The position numbers were made by a program, and so were the translations under genes. From Anaerolineae bacterium (GTDB lineage Bacteria > Chloroflexota > Anaerolineae > CG2-30-64-16), in NCBI GenBank assembly GCA_025454565.1, contig JALOOE010000067.1:1-8255 (forward strand): a stretch of 8,255 nucleotides of DNA, read 5' to 3'. Position 1 is the first letter of the stretch. Every line of letters begins with the position of its first letter. Shown piece by piece: positions 1 through 6,260 of this stretch. The notes under the pieces were generated by a model. It saw only the letters and a list, made by a program, of their open reading frames with translations, did no database searches and was not told the DNA's origin.

Positions 1-832
1 CGCCGGCGGTCAGCAACGCGGCGCGGCCGACCACATCAGAAAGCTGGCCCGCCAGCAGCATCGACGGCGCCTCGATCAGCCCGGCCAACCCCCAGAGGCT
101 GCTGATCGTAGACTTGGTATAGCCCAGCGAAGCCATGTAGTTGGGCCACATCGAAGCCTGCCCGTTCCAGGTCATCATCCAGAGGAAAACACCGGCCAGG
201 AAGGGCCACGGCAGGCCGAGGCGGATGGCCGACCACGAACGACGGACGGGCTGTGGCATCGCGCCGATATCCGTGGATCGTTCACTCCGTGGTTCGCGTA
301 TGGTCAGCGCGATCAGCGCCGCGGCGAAATAGAACGCGGCTGCCAATGCGAAGGTCGTGCGCAGCGAAGAGGCGTCGGCCAGCCGGCCGCCGATGAACGC
401 GCCGCCGGCGAACGCCAGCGAGCCGATGCCCCGGTAGGTTCCCATGCGCCGGCCACGACCGCCGCGGCTGGCCAACAGATCGCCCATGAAGGCGAGGCTG
501 GTCGTAGAATAGGCGGACAACATCGCCGCCTCGAAGAGCCGCACCCCCCACGCAGCTTCGAACGAGATCGCCCGGCTCAGCAAGAAGTACGCGATCGCGC
601 CGCCCAGCAAGCCCCCTGCGACGAGCGGCTTGCGCCGGCCGAGCGCATCTGAGACCCGGCCCCAGATGTAGCTGCTGACCAGGCTGACGGCGGCGGTGGT
701 CGACAAGATAACCGCGATCCGGCTGTAGTCGGCGCCCAACGATTGCAGGTAGAGCGTTACAAGCGGCGTGCTGAGACCGATCGCGGCATAAACCAGAGCG
801 ATGATGACGGTGAGGAGTGCGATGCTATTCAA
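1..832 (-). CDS. MFS transporter, N-terminal two-thirds (3' end beyond left edge)
   Basis: A secondary transporter of the major facilitator superfamily; the substrate cannot be told. I read 277 residues before the window ends, against about 400 for the family. The start is hydrophobic (NSIALLTVIIALVYAAIGL). The loop after the second helix holds a textbook MFS motif A, WGRVSDALGRRKPL, at residues 57-70. A second, weaker copy, GQLSDVVGRAALL, at about 262-274 marks the start of the C-terminal half, as expected from the 6+6 helix duplication. A hydrophilic loop near residues 183-205 separates the halves. No ATG fits the N-terminus. I chose TTG at 832-830 because GAGAAG lies 7 nt upstream; an in-frame TTG at 847-845 is the alternative, with no clear ribosome-binding site. 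A candidate promoter lies just upstream, so the gene may be transcribed apart from the GH20 gene. It could export or import sugars or be a drug-type exporter. Confidence 0.9.
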   Translation of the reverse strand, partial: MNSIALLTVIIALVYAAIGLSTPLVTLYLQSLGADYSRIAVILSTTAAVSLVSSYIWGRVSDALGRRKPLVAGGLLGGAIAYFLLSRAISFEAAWGVRLFEAAMLSAYSTTSLAFMGDLLASRGGRGRRMGTYRGIGSLAFAGGAFIGGRLADASSLRTTFALAAAFYFAAALIALTIREPRSERSTDIGAMPQPVRRSWSAIRLGLPWPFLAGVFLWMMTWNGQASMWPNYMASLGYTKSTISSLWGLAGLIEAPSMLLAGQLSDVVGRAALLTAG

Positions 833-877
833 GAGGTATCTTCTCAAAACATCAGGAGGTCGCCGGGTACGCCATGC

Positions 878-907
878 ATTCTAGCACGCTCGCGCCAGAC
901 CGTCCAA
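878..907 (-). promoter_or_regulatory. Candidate sigma70-type promoter with extended -10, upstream of the MFS gene
   Basis: Read on the minus strand, TTGGAC (907-902) and TAGAAT (883-878) are separated by 18 bp, and the bases just before the -10 are TGC, giving an extended -10 (TGCTAGAAT). Transcription would begin near 871, leaving about 40 nt of leader before the TTG at 832. It lies immediately after the GH20 stop codon (914-912), the right place for an independent or reinforcing promoter. This is a consensus match by eye only. Confidence 0.5.
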
Positions 908-911
908 TCGC

Positions 912-2927
912 CTATGACAAGTAATCCCGGCGCATCTTCTCCATCCGGCCGACGCTCTCCTGGAAGCCACCCGGTCGACTGCGTGCGTGCCAGAGCGCGC
1001 CGTACTCGGCAATCAGGCGCTCGGCGTCGGCGACGAGCTCGGCGCGCAGCGCTGCATCCTCATGCCCATCCTGCTTGCCGAGCATCCAGACACCACGGCG
1101 AGACCCATGGCGCAGCATGTCCGCAGCCCAGGCAAATTCGCGCCGGATCAGATCCGCGTCGCTGCGCCCTGACTTGGCTTCGCCATAGCGCGCCATCACG
1201 CGGTCGACCTCGGCTTCGGCCGCGATCAGGCCCTCGGCGTTCAGACCGGGGTAACGGTTACGGTTGGCCGCGAACTGCTCGTAGGTCGCCTGCAGCATGC
1301 GAACCATGATCGTAGAGTTATGCACCTCGACGCCCGTCTTCAGGTATGCGTTGCCCAGATCGTAGGCGATACGCCCCAGCGTGCCCGTCGGATCATCGAA
1401 CGCGTACACGCTAATCGCCTGGGCGATGTCAATATCGCGGTTGGCGTCGCACGCCCACGACAACGCTGCGCCGCAGGCGAAGCCCAGGTAGCTCACCGGC
1501 AGCGGCTGCCAATGGCCGGCATCTCCCCAGTCGGTGATGAGATAGCCCACGGCACCATGCTTGAGGCCGTTGTCGGCCGCGTTGCGCAGATTGCCCAGCG
1601 CGCTTGCCGTCCGGCCCGCAATCGTATTCCAGGTTCCGGTGCCGGGACAGACGTAGAAGGGCACGCCCGACGCTGCGAAGATCGCCCCGTGCTCATCGAA
1701 AGGATGGTCGGGCTGGTAGCCCCACTCAAGTGCGATCGTATCGCGCGGGACTTCGGGGACGAGCTCCGGATGCTCCATGATAATGTCGCCCCAGAACTGC
1801 ATGGTGCGGCCGCGCGCCTTCACCTCGCGGTAGATCTGGAGCAGGAAATCCAGATAGACGCGGCCGGCGCCGCGCTGCTCGACCGCCGCTTTGCTGCGCA
1901 CCAGGCCCAGGTCAATCGTCTCATCGCCGCCGATGTTGAACTGCCGGCTGCTGAAGTGCGGCAGCAGTTCATCGAAGATGCTGCGCACGAGCTCGATGCT
2001 GCCCGGATCGACGGGGCACAGACTCAGCGGATAATCGTAGTGGCCCCAGCGGGTATCGCAGCCGTCCGGCGCGTCGGCCAGCGGCCGATACCGATCGTGG
2101 GTCAGCCAACGGGTCATATGGCCGTAGGAATTCTGGTTCGGCACCAACTCGATGAAGCGCTCGCGGCAATACACGTCGAGCGCCAGGATCTCCTCGCCCG
2201 TCATCGGTGACGCATCGGCCCACACCTCGGGGTGATTGCGATAGGCGAAGGTGTGCTCGGTGTACAACTGAAGCTGATTGATCTTCCAGGATGCCAGAAG
2301 ATCGACCAATTCCAGCAGGGTTTGCATGGTCGGCACGCGATTGCGGCTGACATCGAGCATCACGCCGCGATTCGGGAAGTCGGGCCAGTCGGAGATGCGG
2401 AGGGCGGGGAGACTGGAGAGCGGAGAGTGGAGATCGGAGACCGGAGATGTGAGAGTGGAGAGTGCAGCGGTCTGCCGACTCATGGCCCCTGCCCCCTGCC
2501 CCCTGTCTCCTGTCTCCTGACTCCCCACTCCTGTCTCCTGCCCCCTGTCTCCTGCCTCCTGCCCCCTGATCCCCAGCAACTGGATGAGCGTGCAGACTGC
2601 GTAGAACACACCCACCGGTGTGCCGGCCACGGCGTGGATACCTTCGGGCGTGATCGTCAGCTCGTAGCCCTGCGGGTGGCGCGTGCCGCCCTCGACGACG
2701 CTGAGAGTCGCAGTGATCTGGTTGTGAGGTACGGCGTTACCGGCGACGATCTCCCAGCGAATCCCGGTCTGGTGAACCAACGCCTCCTGCAGACGCCTGG
2801 CACTGAAGAGGAGTGCGCCCGCATCGGGACTATCCAAGACGATGAGGCCCTGCTCGCGCAGAGCCATTGTTCCATTGCCCAGGCTCATCTGGCGCGGCGC
2901 AGGCAAGAGAATGGGGCGATTTGACAT
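912..2927 (-). CDS. Glycoside hydrolase family 20, beta-N-acetylhexosaminidase-like, cytoplasmic, with repeat-derived insert
   Basis: A 671-residue GH20 protein expected to remove terminal beta-linked N-acetylglucosamine or N-acetylgalactosamine by substrate-assisted catalysis. Residues 5-118 look like the GH20b domain. The barrel begins at about 176 (LRISDWPDFPNRGVMLDVSR). The catalytic pair is in FNIGGDET (330-337), where D335 should orient the acetamido group and E336 is the general acid. Downstream aromatic motifs are FWGDIIMEHPE (379-387), CPGTGTWNTIAGR (427-439) and TDWGDAGHWQPLP (465-477). The C-terminal helices include LWHARSRPGG (645-654), which I recall from the same GH20 subgroup. 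The usual HWHLTD-like strand is replaced by QLYTEHTFAYRNH. There is no signal peptide, so action on imported oligosaccharides in the cytoplasm is likely. Residues 119-176 come from heptamer repeats. The ATG at 2927 is chosen because AGGAG precedes it by 5 nt; an upstream GTG at 2978 would overlap the previous gene and lacks such a site. True substrate is unproven. Confidence 0.93.
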   Translation of the reverse strand: MSNRPILLPAPRQMSLGNGTMALREQGLIVLDSPDAGALLFSARRLQEALVHQTGIRWEIVAGNAVPHNQITATLSVVEGGTRHPQGYELTITPEGIHAVAGTPVGVFYAVCTLIQLLGIRGQEAGDRGQETGVGSQETGDRGQGAGAMSRQTAALSTLTSPVSDLHSPLSSLPALRISDWPDFPNRGVMLDVSRNRVPTMQTLLELVDLLASWKINQLQLYTEHTFAYRNHPEVWADASPMTGEEILALDVYCRERFIELVPNQNSYGHMTRWLTHDRYRPLADAPDGCDTRWGHYDYPLSLCPVDPGSIELVRSIFDELLPHFSSRQFNIGGDETIDLGLVRSKAAVEQRGAGRVYLDFLLQIYREVKARGRTMQFWGDIIMEHPELVPEVPRDTIALEWGYQPDHPFDEHGAIFAASGVPFYVCPGTGTWNTIAGRTASALGNLRNAADNGLKHGAVGYLITDWGDAGHWQPLPVSYLGFACGAALSWACDANRDIDIAQAISVYAFDDPTGTLGRIAYDLGNAYLKTGVEVHNSTIMVRMLQATYEQFAANRNRYPGLNAEGLIAAEAEVDRVMARYGEAKSGRSDADLIRREFAWAADMLRHGSRRGVWMLGKQDGHEDAALRAELVADAERLIAEYGALWHARSRPGGFQESVGRMEKMRRDYLS
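2408..2463. repeat. Degenerate heptamer array GGAGANN, 8 units, inside the GH20 gene
   Basis: On the plus strand eight consecutive 7-bp units read ggagact, ggagagc, ggagagt, ggagatc, ggagacc, ggagatg, tgagagt, ggagagt. In the gene's own direction this is pyrimidine-rich and encodes a Ser/Leu/Pro-rich segment with 7-residue periodicity (LSTLTSP, VSDLHSP, LSSLPAL). Three 7-bp units make 21 bp, or seven codons, which explains the protein period. Similar degenerate purine-rich heptamers occur in cyanobacterial (STRR-type) and Chloroflexota genomes. Confidence 0.9.
2487..2570. repeat. Degenerate heptamer array YCCTGNC, 12 units, inside the GH20 gene
   Basis: Twelve consecutive units on the plus strand: ccctgcc twice, ccctgtc, tcctgtc, tcctgac, tccccac, tcctgtc, tcctgcc, ccctgtc, tcctgcc twice, ccctgat. 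In the coding direction it is purine-rich (ggcagga, gacagga) and encodes four 7-residue repeats: GQEAGDR, GQETGVG, SQETGDR, GQGAGAM. The phase stays open through all 84 bp. A 23-bp spacer (2464-2486) separates it from the first array, whose strand bias is opposite. Confidence 0.92.
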
Positions 2928-2932
2928 TGAGA

Positions 2933-2937
2933 CTCCT
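2933..2937 (-). promoter_or_regulatory. Ribosome-binding site that fixes the GH20 start
   Basis: AGGAG on the minus strand, 5 nt before the ATG at 2927-2925, inside the 26-bp gap after the fusion gene's stop codon. It favours this start over the in-frame GTG at 2978, which lies inside the upstream gene. Confidence 0.8.
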
Positions 2938-2953
2938 GTGCATCCACCAAGAT

Positions 2954-5134
2954 CTACTTCACAAACTGCCTCAACCACGACAACAGTTCATAGGCCTTGG
3001 TCGGGGTATCAGCCTCCACGAAGAGGCGTAATACGGGCTCCGTTCCGGAGAAACGCAGCAAGGCCCAGTTGTCATTCTCCAGGTAAAGCTTCGTGCCATC
3101 CATCTGCGATACTTTGACAACCGGATAGTGCCCGATATGGCTGGTCGACGCCTCACGCAGGCGTCTCGGCACGGCCACGCGCATTTCGGGCGTCGCCGGC
3201 AAGTCATCTTCGAGCGAGAACAACTGCCCGGTGATGCCGTAGACGCGCTCCAGCAACTGCGAAATCGTAGCGCCGGTCTTCGCCAGCATCTCCACCACGA
3301 GCGCCGATGCGAAGATGCCGTCCTTGCCGAGGATGTGACCCCGGATCGTCAAGCCGCCCGATGATTCCCCGCCGAGCAGCGCGTTCTTGGCCACCATCCC
3401 CGCCGCAATGTGCTTGAAGCCGACCGGCACTTCGAAGCATGACTCGCCGAAGTGCGCGGCCAGCCGGTCGAGCAGATGCGTCGTCGCCAGGTTGCGCACC
3501 ACCCCGCCGCGCTCGCCGCGCACCTCGTGCATGTACCAGTAGAGCAACAGCAGGATGTCGTTGACAGTGATGTATTTGCCCCCCTCATCCACGATGGCGA
3601 TGCGATCGGCATCGCCATCGGTCGCCAGCCCGAGGTCATAGTGCCCCTCGACCACCTGCGTCCGCAGGAGGCGCAACGCCTCCAGGTTGGGGGCCGGCGA
3701 ACGACCGCCAAAAAGCGGATCGTGTCGCTCGTGGATGAAGGCCACCCGGCAGCGCGCCTCGGTCAGGATCGTACCCAGTGTGAGCTGTCCGACCCCGTAC
3801 ATCGGATCGACGATCACCCGCAGCCCCGCATCGCGGATCGCGCCCAGGTCGATCAACCTCTCGACGGCATCGACATACTCGTTTGTGAAGTCGCGCCGCT
3901 GCACCACGCCTGCGGCGAGCGCCAGATCGAGCTCCAGCTTAATGACATCGCTCGGCGCCAGTTGGTTGGCCTCGGCTTCGATCTGGTGCGTCTCTTCATC
4001 GAGCAAAAGCGAGCCATCGCCGCGAAACACCTTCAGGCCGTTCCACTCCGGCGGGTTGTGGCTGGCCGTGAATCCCAGGCCATACGCCGCATTCAGCCTG
4101 GCCGTGGCGTACGTGATCAGCGGGGTCGGCGCGTCTTCGGCCAGTAGCGTCACCGGAATGTTATTGCCGGCGAACACCTCGGCCGAGGTCTCGGCCGCCT
4201 GCCTGGAAAGGAAGCGCCGATCGAAGCCGATCAAGACGCCCCGCTGTTCCTCGCCCCGGCAAGTGATGGCGTTAGCCAGCGCCTGCGCCAGCCGCCGCAC
4301 ATTGTGCAACGTGAACCCCTCACCGATCACCGCCCGCCACCCGCCCGTGCCGAAAGCAATGAGATTCTCTTCTTCCTGTCGTCTCGGTCGGAAGAGGCGC
4401 TTCTGCAGGATGTACTCAGCCGCGGCCAGATCTTCGGCGGTGTTGATCCCCTGCACCTCGTCCTGATCGTAGATCTGGTAACTCTCGACCTCCAGCCCCG
4501 ACCGGAGCAACTGATGGACGCAATCGGTCAGCCGCAAATTGCCGTCGGGGGCGGGCGCAAGACGCGCCAACGCCGGAAAAATCGCCTCGGCTCGCACCAC
4601 GTAGGCGCCGACATTCAACTCCCGGATCTGCCGCACCTTCTCCGACGCCTCGGCCTCCTCGATCACATCGACGATGCGGCCCCCGGCATCCCGGATGACC
4701 CGGCCATAGGGGAGCGTGCGGCCCACGACAGCCGTCAGCAGGGTCAGGGTCGCCTGCCGCAGCCGATGACGATTGAGCAGCCCCCGGATCGATCCGGGGC
4801 GGAAGAGCGGCGTATCGCCGTACAGGATCAGCAGATCGCCTCGGTAGCCACGCAGATGAGACCGCAACTGCAGCACCGCATGACCTGTGCCTCGCCGCTC
4901 CTCCTGCACGACATAGCGATAGCCGCTGCCCAGGTGCGCCTGGATCTCGCCCTCACCCGGCGCGACGACGACGAAAAGATTCTCCGGCTGGACCACCTGG
5001 CGCGCGTTGTCCACGACGTAGTCGAGGATGGCGCGCTCGCCCAACGTCGCCAGCACCAGCGGTCGCCCATCCGGTTGACCGGCTTCTCCGCCGGCGGCCA
5101 GGATCACGGCCTTGAGTTCGGATACGGTTTTCAT
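2954..5134 (-). CDS. GlmU-like nucleotidyltransferase fused to a phosphohexomutase (PGM/PMM family)
   Basis: A 726-residue two-domain sugar-phosphate protein. Residues 7-245 resemble the uridyltransferase domain of GlmU: LKAVILAAGG at the start, RGTGHAV (81-87), ILYGDTPL with likely metal-binding D107, YGRVIRDAGGRIVDVIEE (153-170 region), ELNVGAYV with N174, and GINTAEDL with N231. The NTP-binding loop is abnormal: GEAGQPDGRPLVL stands where GxGTRMxSxxPKVL is expected, so the usual Arg and Lys are missing. After a charged linker (246-266), a full alpha-D-phosphohexomutase follows: FGTGGWRA (270s region starting at 261), catalytic serine loop TASHNPPEWNG (S358), metal loop DGDADR (506-511), sugar loop GGESSGG (588-594) and phosphate loop RFSGTEPVLR (694-703). 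There is no left-handed beta-helix acetyltransferase domain as in true GlmU. The mutase should interconvert hexose or hexosamine 6- and 1-phosphates; glucose, mannose or glucosamine preference is not settled. The ATG touches the preceding microprotein's TAG and has only a weak ribosome-binding site. Confidence 0.93.
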   Translation of the reverse strand: MKTVSELKAVILAAGGEAGQPDGRPLVLATLGERAILDYVVDNARQVVQPENLFVVVAPGEGEIQAHLGSGYRYVVQEERRGTGHAVLQLRSHLRGYRGDLLILYGDTPLFRPGSIRGLLNRHRLRQATLTLLTAVVGRTLPYGRVIRDAGGRIVDVIEEAEASEKVRQIRELNVGAYVVRAEAIFPALARLAPAPDGNLRLTDCVHQLLRSGLEVESYQIYDQDEVQGINTAEDLAAAEYILQKRLFRPRRQEEENLIAFGTGGWRAVIGEGFTLHNVRRLAQALANAITCRGEEQRGVLIGFDRRFLSRQAAETSAEVFAGNNIPVTLLAEDAPTPLITYATARLNAAYGLGFTASHNPPEWNGLKVFRGDGSLLLDEETHQIEAEANQLAPSDVIKLELDLALAAGVVQRRDFTNEYVDAVERLIDLGAIRDAGLRVIVDPMYGVGQLTLGTILTEARCRVAFIHERHDPLFGGRSPAPNLEALRLLRTQVVEGHYDLGLATDGDADRIAIVDEGGKYITVNDILLLLYWYMHEVRGERGGVVRNLATTHLLDRLAAHFGESCFEVPVGFKHIAAGMVAKNALLGGESSGGLTIRGHILGKDGIFASALVVEMLAKTGATISQLLERVYGITGQLFSLEDDLPATPEMRVAVPRRLREASTSHIGHYPVVKVSQMDGTKLYLENDNWALLRFSGTEPVLRLFVEADTPTKAYELLSWLRQFVK

Positions 5135-5260
5135 CTACTCACGCTCGCAACCTGGCGCCTCATCTTCGTCGCGCTTCGGGCGCCTGGCCCAGCGCGGCGC
5201 GCCCGTGCGGCTCAACAGCGCCACCGCAACCAACATCGCTATACCGATGCCGATCGCCAG
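5135..5260 (-). CDS. Candidate microprotein, one membrane span with basic-acidic tail
   Basis: I do not recognise a family. The 183-bp gap between the second permease and the fusion gene contains an open frame ending in TAG at 5137-5135. It encodes a hydrophobic stretch (LAIGIGIAMLVAVALL), then SRTGAPRWARRPKRDEDEAP and a short acidic end, a typical pattern for a small single-span protein with a cytoplasmic tail. Third codon positions are mostly G or C, as in the neighbours. The start is uncertain. The frame is the same as the permease's, so it cannot begin before that gene's TAA. A strong GGAGG (5275-5271) precedes a CTG at 5260 by 10 nt, giving 41 residues. The first ATG (5236) would give 33 residues, shorten the span and has no ribosome-binding site. 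It could also be a decayed or frameshifted gene, since a short ORF in another frame (ATG at 5289 to TAG at 5239) overlaps it. Confidence 0.45.
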   Translation of the reverse strand: MAIGIGIAMLVAVALLSRTGAPRWARRPKRDEDEAPGCERE

Positions 5261-5270
5261 TCCAACAGAT

Positions 5271-5275
5271 CCTCC
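5271..5275 (-). promoter_or_regulatory. Strong Shine-Dalgarno sequence (GGAGG) in the permease-fusion gap
   Basis: GGAGG on the minus strand, about 40 nt after the permease stop. It is 10 nt before the in-frame CTG at 5260 and 5 nt before an out-of-frame TTG at 5265, whose short frame ends at 5239, just before the ATG at 5236. It supports translation beginning inside this gap, without settling which codon is used. Confidence 0.5.
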
Positions 5276-5317
5276 GGTGGCGCAAGCATGAGCTCGCGCA
5301 ACTTGTAACCAATGCGC

Positions 5318-6250
5318 TTACCCCTTCACCGCGCCGATGCGCAAGCCCTGCATGAAGTATTTCTGGAAGGCAAAGAAGACGATGATCATCGGGATGGCTG
5401 CCAGCGCCGCACCCGACATCAGCAGGCCGTAGTCCGTGCCAAACTCGCTGGTGTTTACAAAGGATAGCCCGACCTGCAACGTGTATTTGTCCGGGCTCTG
5501 CAGCACAATCAAGGGCCACAGGAAGCTGTTCCAGTAGCGCTGGAACGCGAAAATGGCCGTCACCGCCAGGCCGGGAGCGGAGAGCGGTAGGACGATGCGC
5601 GTGAACGCGCCCCACTCGCTGGCGCCGTCGATGCGCGCCGCTTCGATCAGCTCGCTGGGCAAGGTCTGGATGTACTGCTTCAGCAGGAAGATGCCGATCA
5701 CATCGGCCAGGCCGGGCATCATGACGCCCGCGAACGTGTTGATCAGCTTGAACTGCGTGATCATCAGATAGAGCGGCACAAGAGTCACCTGCGCCGGGAT
5801 CATCAGGGCGGCGAGGATCATGTAGAAGAAGAGATTGGAGCCCGGGAACTTGCGTTTGGCGAACGCGTAGCCGGCCATCGAATCGAACAGCACGTGAAGG
5901 GCGGTGCTGAATATGGCAATGAACGCCGTGTTGATGAACCAAAGCAGAAGCCGGGGCATGGTGATGATGCTTTCGCCGCCCAGCCGCAGCTTGCCCGTGC
6001 CGCTCACGCGGATGATCCGCTCGAGGTTTTCGAGAGTCGGGTGGGTGGGGATCATCTCCGGCGGCAGCTTCACGGTCGAGCTGGCGGGAGTCAGCGCAGT
6101 GACGAAGAGCCAATAGAGCGGGAAGAGGCTCACGGCCGCGATCAGAACCAGGCAGATCATCACCAGGATGCGGGGCAGGCGCTGCGACCAGCGGCGGACC
6201 GCCGGCGACCGGGTTACCGGTTGCGCTTGCGTCGAGTTGGCGGCGGTCAT
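5318..6250 (-). CDS. ABC sugar transporter permease, MalG-like (CUT1, BPD_transp_1)
   Basis: Inner-membrane subunit of a carbohydrate importer, 310 residues, close to the usual 270-310. A polar 26-residue N-terminus leads into six likely membrane spans at about 27-51, 104-126, 141-163, 175-192, 227-250 and 277-297, with a long external loop (52-103) typical of MalG-type subunits. The cytoplasmic EAA loop that docks the ATPase is clear: EAARIDGASEWGAF through LPLSAP (203-226). The C-terminus FMQGLRIGAVKG is a common ending for the family (QKYFvqGlt.GavKG). The ATG at 6250 lies 13 nt after the first permease's stop; AGGAG (6265-6261) overlaps that stop codon, with 10 nt spacing, so the two genes are probably translationally coupled. 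It should pair with the preceding MalF-like subunit. The exact sugar cannot be read from the permease. Confidence 0.96.
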   Translation of the reverse strand: MTAANSTQAQPVTRSPAVRRWSQRLPRILVMICLVLIAAVSLFPLYWLFVTALTPASSTVKLPPEMIPTHPTLENLERIIRVSGTGKLRLGGESIITMPRLLLWFINTAFIAIFSTALHVLFDSMAGYAFAKRKFPGSNLFFYMILAALMIPAQVTLVPLYLMITQFKLINTFAGVMMPGLADVIGIFLLKQYIQTLPSELIEAARIDGASEWGAFTRIVLPLSAPGLAVTAIFAFQRYWNSFLWPLIVLQSPDKYTLQVGLSFVNTSEFGTDYGLLMSGAALAAIPMIIVFFAFQKYFMQGLRIGAVKG

Positions 6251-6260
6251 CCGGTCGTGA

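Noticed and set aside
1320..2210. Plus-strand open frame (296 codons) opposite the GH20 gene
   Set aside because: Antisense shadow of the GH20 catalytic domain; composition is typical of reverse-complement translation and no motif is visible.
2402..2570. CRISPR array
   Set aside because: The repeat unit is 7 bp and tandem with no spacers, so it is a heptamer microsatellite-like array.
2928..2978. Upstream GTG start for the GH20 gene, adding 17 residues
   Set aside because: It would begin inside the fusion gene, has no ribosome-binding site, and the added residues do not look like a signal peptide; the ATG at 2927 has AGGAG at good spacing.
4176..4189. 14-bp palindrome ACCTCGGCCGAGGT in the fusion gene as an operator
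   Set aside because: It sits deep in coding sequence, is made of common GC-rich codons (Thr-Ser-Ala-Glu-Val), and has no positional reason to regulate anything.
4304..5308. Long plus-strand open frame (334 codons) opposite the fusion gene
   Set aside because: It lies antisense to well-recognised nucleotidyltransferase and mutase domains, has no recognisable domain, and is Arg/Gln/His/Asp-rich as expected from the complement of GC-rich codons.
5160..6113. 317-codon minus-strand frame overlapping the second permease
   Set aside because: It is an alternative phase of a gene with clear permease motifs; the product is His/Arg/Ala-rich without membrane spans.
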